Source of the DNA: Trinickia fusca
GTDB taxonomy: Bacteria > Pseudomonadota > Gammaproteobacteria > Burkholderiales > Burkholderiaceae
Assembly (NCBI RefSeq): GCF_003628145.1
Contig: NZ_RBZV01000001.1
Span: 694,299-758,298 of the forward strand
Direction: 5' to 3'
DNA: 64,000 nucleotides
This document shows positions 60,949 through 64,000 of this stretch, in pieces. Numbering within the stretch: the stretch's first letter is position 1; each line of letters opens with the position of its first letter. Below the pieces are notes generated by a model. It was not told where the DNA came from and did not search any database. It saw only the letters and a program-made list of their open reading frames with translations. The position numbers and the translations under genes are program-made.

Positions 60949-61914
60949 ATGTCTTTCCCTCTGGATGTGCTGACCTATGGTGAAGCGATGGCGCTGTTCG
61001 TGGCCGACGAACCGGGCGAGCTCGCCGATGTTACGCACTTCACGAAACGGGTCTCGGGCGCCGAGCTGAACGTGGCGATCGGTCTCGCGCGGCTTGGCTT
61101 CAAGGTCGGCTGGATGAGCCGTGTCGGGCGTGATTCGTTCGGCGCCCATGTGCTCGAGACGCTGGCCCGCGAGCACATCGACGCGCGTCGCGTCATCGTC
61201 GACGCGCGCCACGCGACGGGTTTTCAACTCAAGTCGAGGCAGACGGACGGACGCGATCCCGCAGTCGAGTACTTCCGCAAGGGTTCGGCCGCGAGCTACC
61301 TGTCGCGCGACGATTACGTGGCCGAGTACGCGCTCGCCGCCCGCCATTTGCATCTGACGGGCGTCGCACCCGCGATCTCGGCCAGCTCGCACGAACTCGC
61401 GCTGCATCTGGCGCACGAAATGCGCGCGGCCGGCAAGACGATTTCGTTCGATCCGAACCTGCGCCCGACGCTGTGGCCGTCGCGTGAGGTGATGGTCATC
61501 GCACTGAACCGGCTGGCGGCAAGAGCCGACTGGGTGCTGCCCGGCCTCAGCGAGGGGCTCGTCCTGACGGGCTTCGATACGCCAGAGGACATCGCCGCGT
61601 TCTACCTCGACGCCGGCGCGGGCGGCGTCGTCGTCAAGCTCGGTGCACGCGGTGCGTACTTCCGCACGGCCGACGATTCGGGCTATGTGGCCGCGCAGCC
61701 GGTCGAGATGGTCGTCGATACGGTCGGCGCGGGCGACGGCTTTGCGGTCGGCGTGATCAGCGCGCTGCTCGAAGGCCGGGCGCCGCTTGACGCCGTCGTG
61801 CGCGGCAACCGCATCGGCGCGCTCGCGATTCAGGCTATCGGCGACTCCGAAGGGTTGCCGACGCGTGCGGAGCTCGCCCGGCTCGAACGCCTGGGGGCGC
61901 TGGAGTTGCTGTAA
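60949..61914 (+). CDS. kguK: 2-ketogluconate kinase-like PfkB sugar kinase
   Basis: 321 residues from the ATG at 60949 (GAGGAG upstream). PfkB/ribokinase fold: LTYGEAMALFVADEPGEL, GAELNVAIGLARLG, and the ATP-anion-hole motif DTVGAGDGFAVGVISALLEG near residue 250 with the catalytic Asp. Equally similar to 2-keto-3-deoxygluconate kinases (KdgK). Grouped with an MFS transporter and a 2-hydroxyacid dehydrogenase, the kguK-kguT-kguD arrangement of 2-ketogluconate use. Gene symbol rests on context. Confidence 0.8.
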   Translation: MSFPLDVLTYGEAMALFVADEPGELADVTHFTKRVSGAELNVAIGLARLGFKVGWMSRVGRDSFGAHVLETLAREHIDARRVIVDARHATGFQLKSRQTDGRDPAVEYFRKGSAASYLSRDDYVAEYALAARHLHLTGVAPAISASSHELALHLAHEMRAAGKTISFDPNLRPTLWPSREVMVIALNRLAARADWVLPGLSEGLVLTGFDTPEDIAAFYLDAGAGGVVVKLGARGAYFRTADDSGYVAAQPVEMVVDTVGAGDGFAVGVISALLEGRAPLDAVVRGNRIGALAIQAIGDSEGLPTRAELARLERLGALELL

Positions 61915-62070
61915 TTCATCCATCAGTATCAGACTGGCTGCGCAACGACAGACCGGTTCTGGTAGCGACAACACGAAGGCGGTGAGGCACGCTTGCCTAC
62001 ATTGCACGAGACACTGACCGAAACAGACGCCGCGCGCGTGCGCGCCGGCGTCAATGCTCAGGAGATACTC

Positions 62071-63357
62071 ATGCCTGTCACGCTCGCGCCGCGCCGCTGG
62101 TGGACGATCATGCCGATCGTCTTCATCACATACAGCCTCGCTTATCTGGATCGCGCGAACTTCGGCTTTGCCGCGGCTGCCGGCATCAACCGGGATCTCG
62201 GTATCGGGCCGGGGCTCTCATCGCTGATCGGCGCGCTGTTTTTTCTCGGCTATTTTTTCTTTCAGATTCCCGGCGCGATCTATGCCGAACGTCGCAGCGT
62301 GCGCAAGCTCGTGTTCGTCAGCCTGGTGCTGTGGGGCGGGTGCGCGGCGCTGACGGGTATCGTCAGCAACCCGGTGTCGTTGATGGCGCTGCGCTTTTTG
62401 CTCGGCGTCGTCGAGGCGGCCGTCATGCCCGCCATGCTGATCTTCATCAGCAACTGGTTCACGAAGGCCGAACGCTCGCGTGCCAACACATTCCTCATCC
62501 TCGGCAATCCCGTGACGGTGCTGTGGATGTCGGTGCTCTCGGGCTACCTCGTGCATGCGTTCGGGTGGCGGCAGATGTTCGTCGCGGAAGGGCTGCCGGC
62601 CGTCATCTGGGCGTTCTGCTGGTGGTGCGCCGTCAAGGACCAGCCCAGCGAGGCGACCTGGCTTACCCGCGCGGACAAGCGTGCGCTCGATGCCGTGCTG
62701 GCCTCCGAGCAGGCCACCATCAAGCCCGTGCGCAACTATGGCGAAGCCTTTCGTTCGCCCGCCGTCGTCAAGCTGTGCGCGCAATACTTCTGCTGGAGCA
62801 TCGGCGTGTACGGCTTCGTCCTGTGGCTGCCCTCGATCCTCAAGAACAGCGCTGCGCTCGGCATGGTGGCGACGGGCTGGCTGTCGGCGCTGCCGTATTT
62901 GCTGGCCACGCTCGCGATGCTCGCCGCGTCGTGGGCGTCGGACAAGCGCCGCGCGCGCAAGGCATTCGTCTGGCCGTTCCTGCTCGTGGGCGCTTGCGCG
63001 TTCGCGGCATCGTATGCGCTCGGTGCCGCGCATGTCTGGCTTTCGTATGCGCTGCTCGTGATCGCCGGCGCGGCGATGTACGCACCGTACGGGCCGTTCT
63101 TTGCGATCGTGCCGGAGTTGCTGCCCAGGAACGTGGCCGGCGGGGCCATGGCGCTCATCAACGGCATGGGTGCGTTGGGCTCGTTCGTCGGCTCGTACGT
63201 CGTCGGCTACCTGAACGGCGTAACGGGCTCCCCGGCCGCGTCGTATGCGTTCATGAGCGTCGCGTTGCTGGCGGCCGTCGTGCTGACGCTGGCCGTGAGG
63301 GCCGAACCCGAGCAGCCGTCGATATTCGTCGGGCGGGCTCATCTATCCGGCAAGTGA
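62071..63357 (+). CDS. kguT: MFS sugar-acid transporter (KguT-like)
   Basis: 428 residues from the ATG at 62071 (CAGGAG upstream; a longer open frame exists but is not supported). Twelve hydrophobic segments; ACS/anion:cation-symporter-type motifs (SLAYLDRANFGFAAAAGINRDLG; GYFFFQIPGAIYAERR; WMSVLSGYLVHAFGWRQMFVAEGLPA). Likely imports 2-ketogluconate or a related sugar acid. Same operon as the kinase. Confidence 0.85.
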   Translation: MPVTLAPRRWWTIMPIVFITYSLAYLDRANFGFAAAAGINRDLGIGPGLSSLIGALFFLGYFFFQIPGAIYAERRSVRKLVFVSLVLWGGCAALTGIVSNPVSLMALRFLLGVVEAAVMPAMLIFISNWFTKAERSRANTFLILGNPVTVLWMSVLSGYLVHAFGWRQMFVAEGLPAVIWAFCWWCAVKDQPSEATWLTRADKRALDAVLASEQATIKPVRNYGEAFRSPAVVKLCAQYFCWSIGVYGFVLWLPSILKNSAALGMVATGWLSALPYLLATLAMLAASWASDKRRARKAFVWPFLLVGACAFAASYALGAAHVWLSYALLVIAGAAMYAPYGPFFAIVPELLPRNVAGGAMALINGMGALGSFVGSYVVGYLNGVTGSPAASYAFMSVALLAAVVLTLAVRAEPEQPSIFVGRAHLSGK

Positions 63358-63393
63358 GCCGATCGAACCGACACCATGTGATTGATTGATGCC

Positions 63394-64000
63394 ATGAAAC
63401 CGATGATCGTCGTCTATAAGACGCTGCCCGCCGATGTGCTGGCCTATCTGAACGAGCACGTCGAAACGATCGTGCTCGATCCCGAGCTCGGCGCCTCGCA
63501 TGAGGCGCTGTTTTGGGCACTGCATCTGGCGCTGAGCGGGGCCGACGGCGCCATCGGCGCGAGCGTGAAAATCACGCCGGCCATGCTCGATGCGGCGCCG
63601 CGGCTCAAGGTGCTGTCGACGATCTCGGTCGGGATCGACAACTTCGACGTGGACGATCTCACGCGGCGCGGCATCGTGTTGACGCATACCCCCGACGTGC
63701 TGACCGAATCGACGGCCGATACCGTGTTCGCGCTCATCCTCGCCACGGCGCGCCGCGTCGTCGAACTCGCCGAGTGGGTCAAGGCGGGTCGCTGGCACGG
63801 CAGCATCGGGCCGGCACAGTACGGCGTCGACGTGCACGGCAAGACGCTCGGCATCGTGGGGCTCGGCCGCATCGGCAGTGCGCTCGCTCGTCGCGCGGCG
63901 CTCGGCTTCGGCATGCGCGTGCTGTACACGAACCGTCACGCGAACGAAGTGGCCGAGCGCGCGTTCGGCGCCCGCCGCGTGGCGCTCGCCCAGCTGCTGG
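63394..64000 (+). CDS. kguD: D-2-hydroxyacid dehydrogenase, KguD/GhrB-like (partial)
   Basis: The right end is cut by the window; about 202 residues are present. Substrate half with LKVLSTISVGIDNFDVDDLTRRGIVLTHTPDVLTESTADTVFALIL and NAD-binding VHGKTLGIVGLGRIGSALARRA (GxGxxG). Fits 2-keto-6-phosphogluconate reductase (KguD) or glyoxylate/hydroxypyruvate/2-ketogluconate reductase. It is the third gene of the operon and would convert the phosphorylated keto acid to 6-phosphogluconate. Confidence 0.82.
   Translation, partial: MKPMIVVYKTLPADVLAYLNEHVETIVLDPELGASHEALFWALHLALSGADGAIGASVKITPAMLDAAPRLKVLSTISVGIDNFDVDDLTRRGIVLTHTPDVLTESTADTVFALILATARRVVELAEWVKAGRWHGSIGPAQYGVDVHGKTLGIVGLGRIGSALARRAALGFGMRVLYTNRHANEVAERAFGARRVALAQLL

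Noticed and set aside
1-64000. tRNA, rRNA, CRISPR arrays
   Set aside because: No cloverleaf, rRNA-like or spaced direct-repeat array was recognised by eye; a dedicated RNA scan was not possible.

Overview
The window is GC-rich chromosomal DNA of a Gram-negative betaproteobacterium, most likely a Burkholderiaceae member of the Paraburkholderia/Trinickia/Burkholderia type. This is inferred from codon use, gene families (ClcB, DUF2795, an OmpW porin, a pot operon, NodT/RND/HlyD efflux) and outer-membrane machinery; no rRNA or tRNA was recognised to fix it.

Region 1 (1-32951) looks like one large cell-surface and secretion locus. It holds the C-terminal part of a filamentous-haemagglutinin-like TpsA exoprotein, three tandem PstS/DING-type secreted phosphate-binding proteins, a type II secretion system (gspD-E-F, inverted gspC, gspG-H-L-M, with gspK 6 kb away), a cell-surface-signalling trio (STN-domain protein VreA-like, ECF sigma factor VreI-like, FecR-type anti-sigma VreR-like), a TpsB transporter, and an ExbB-ExbD-TonB module followed by a porin, a coiled-coil protein, a YbjN protein and a second TonB-C-like protein. 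The gene content matches what I recall of the Pseudomonas aeruginosa Hxc/PUMA3 region (vreARI, hxc, lapA/B, pdtA, pdtB, exbB2D2), which is phosphate-starvation regulated. Here the order is rearranged, gspI and gspJ are not seen, and three extra genes are interposed, one of them a transposase-like protein fused to a Phd/YefM antitoxin domain.

Region 2 (33021-41627) is housekeeping and metabolism: an aldehyde dehydrogenase, a nitronate-monooxygenase-like enzyme, OmpW, a DUF1289 protein and a putrescine/polyamine ABC transporter operon (potF-A-H-I type).

Region 3 (41703-47038) is an accessory island of visibly lower GC, all on the minus strand. It carries three small unrelated proteins that each show a cysteine-protease, transglutaminase or deamidase-like Cys/His(/Asp) signature: transglutaminase-like Cys83-His114-Asp133, papain/C39-like Cys50-His136-Asp152, and CNF/CheD-like Cys97-His111/112. 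A Rossmann-type oxidoreductase-like protein and two small unknown proteins lie among them. The CNF-like gene sits between two ~130-bp direct repeats, beside a relic of an RND permease gene and a broken IS4-type transposase tail. I read this as a toxin/effector island, and it is the best candidate here for an undescribed system.

Region 4 (47150-64000) is conserved again: a tripartite RND efflux operon with a divergent TetR regulator and a near-perfect operator palindrome, small proteins, a C45-family autoproteolytic hydrolase, a ClcB chloride channel, a glutathione transferase, a divergent YeiH/LysR pair, and a 2-ketogluconate utilisation operon (kinase, MFS transporter, partial reductase) preceded by a perfect 22-bp PtxS/LacI-like palindrome.
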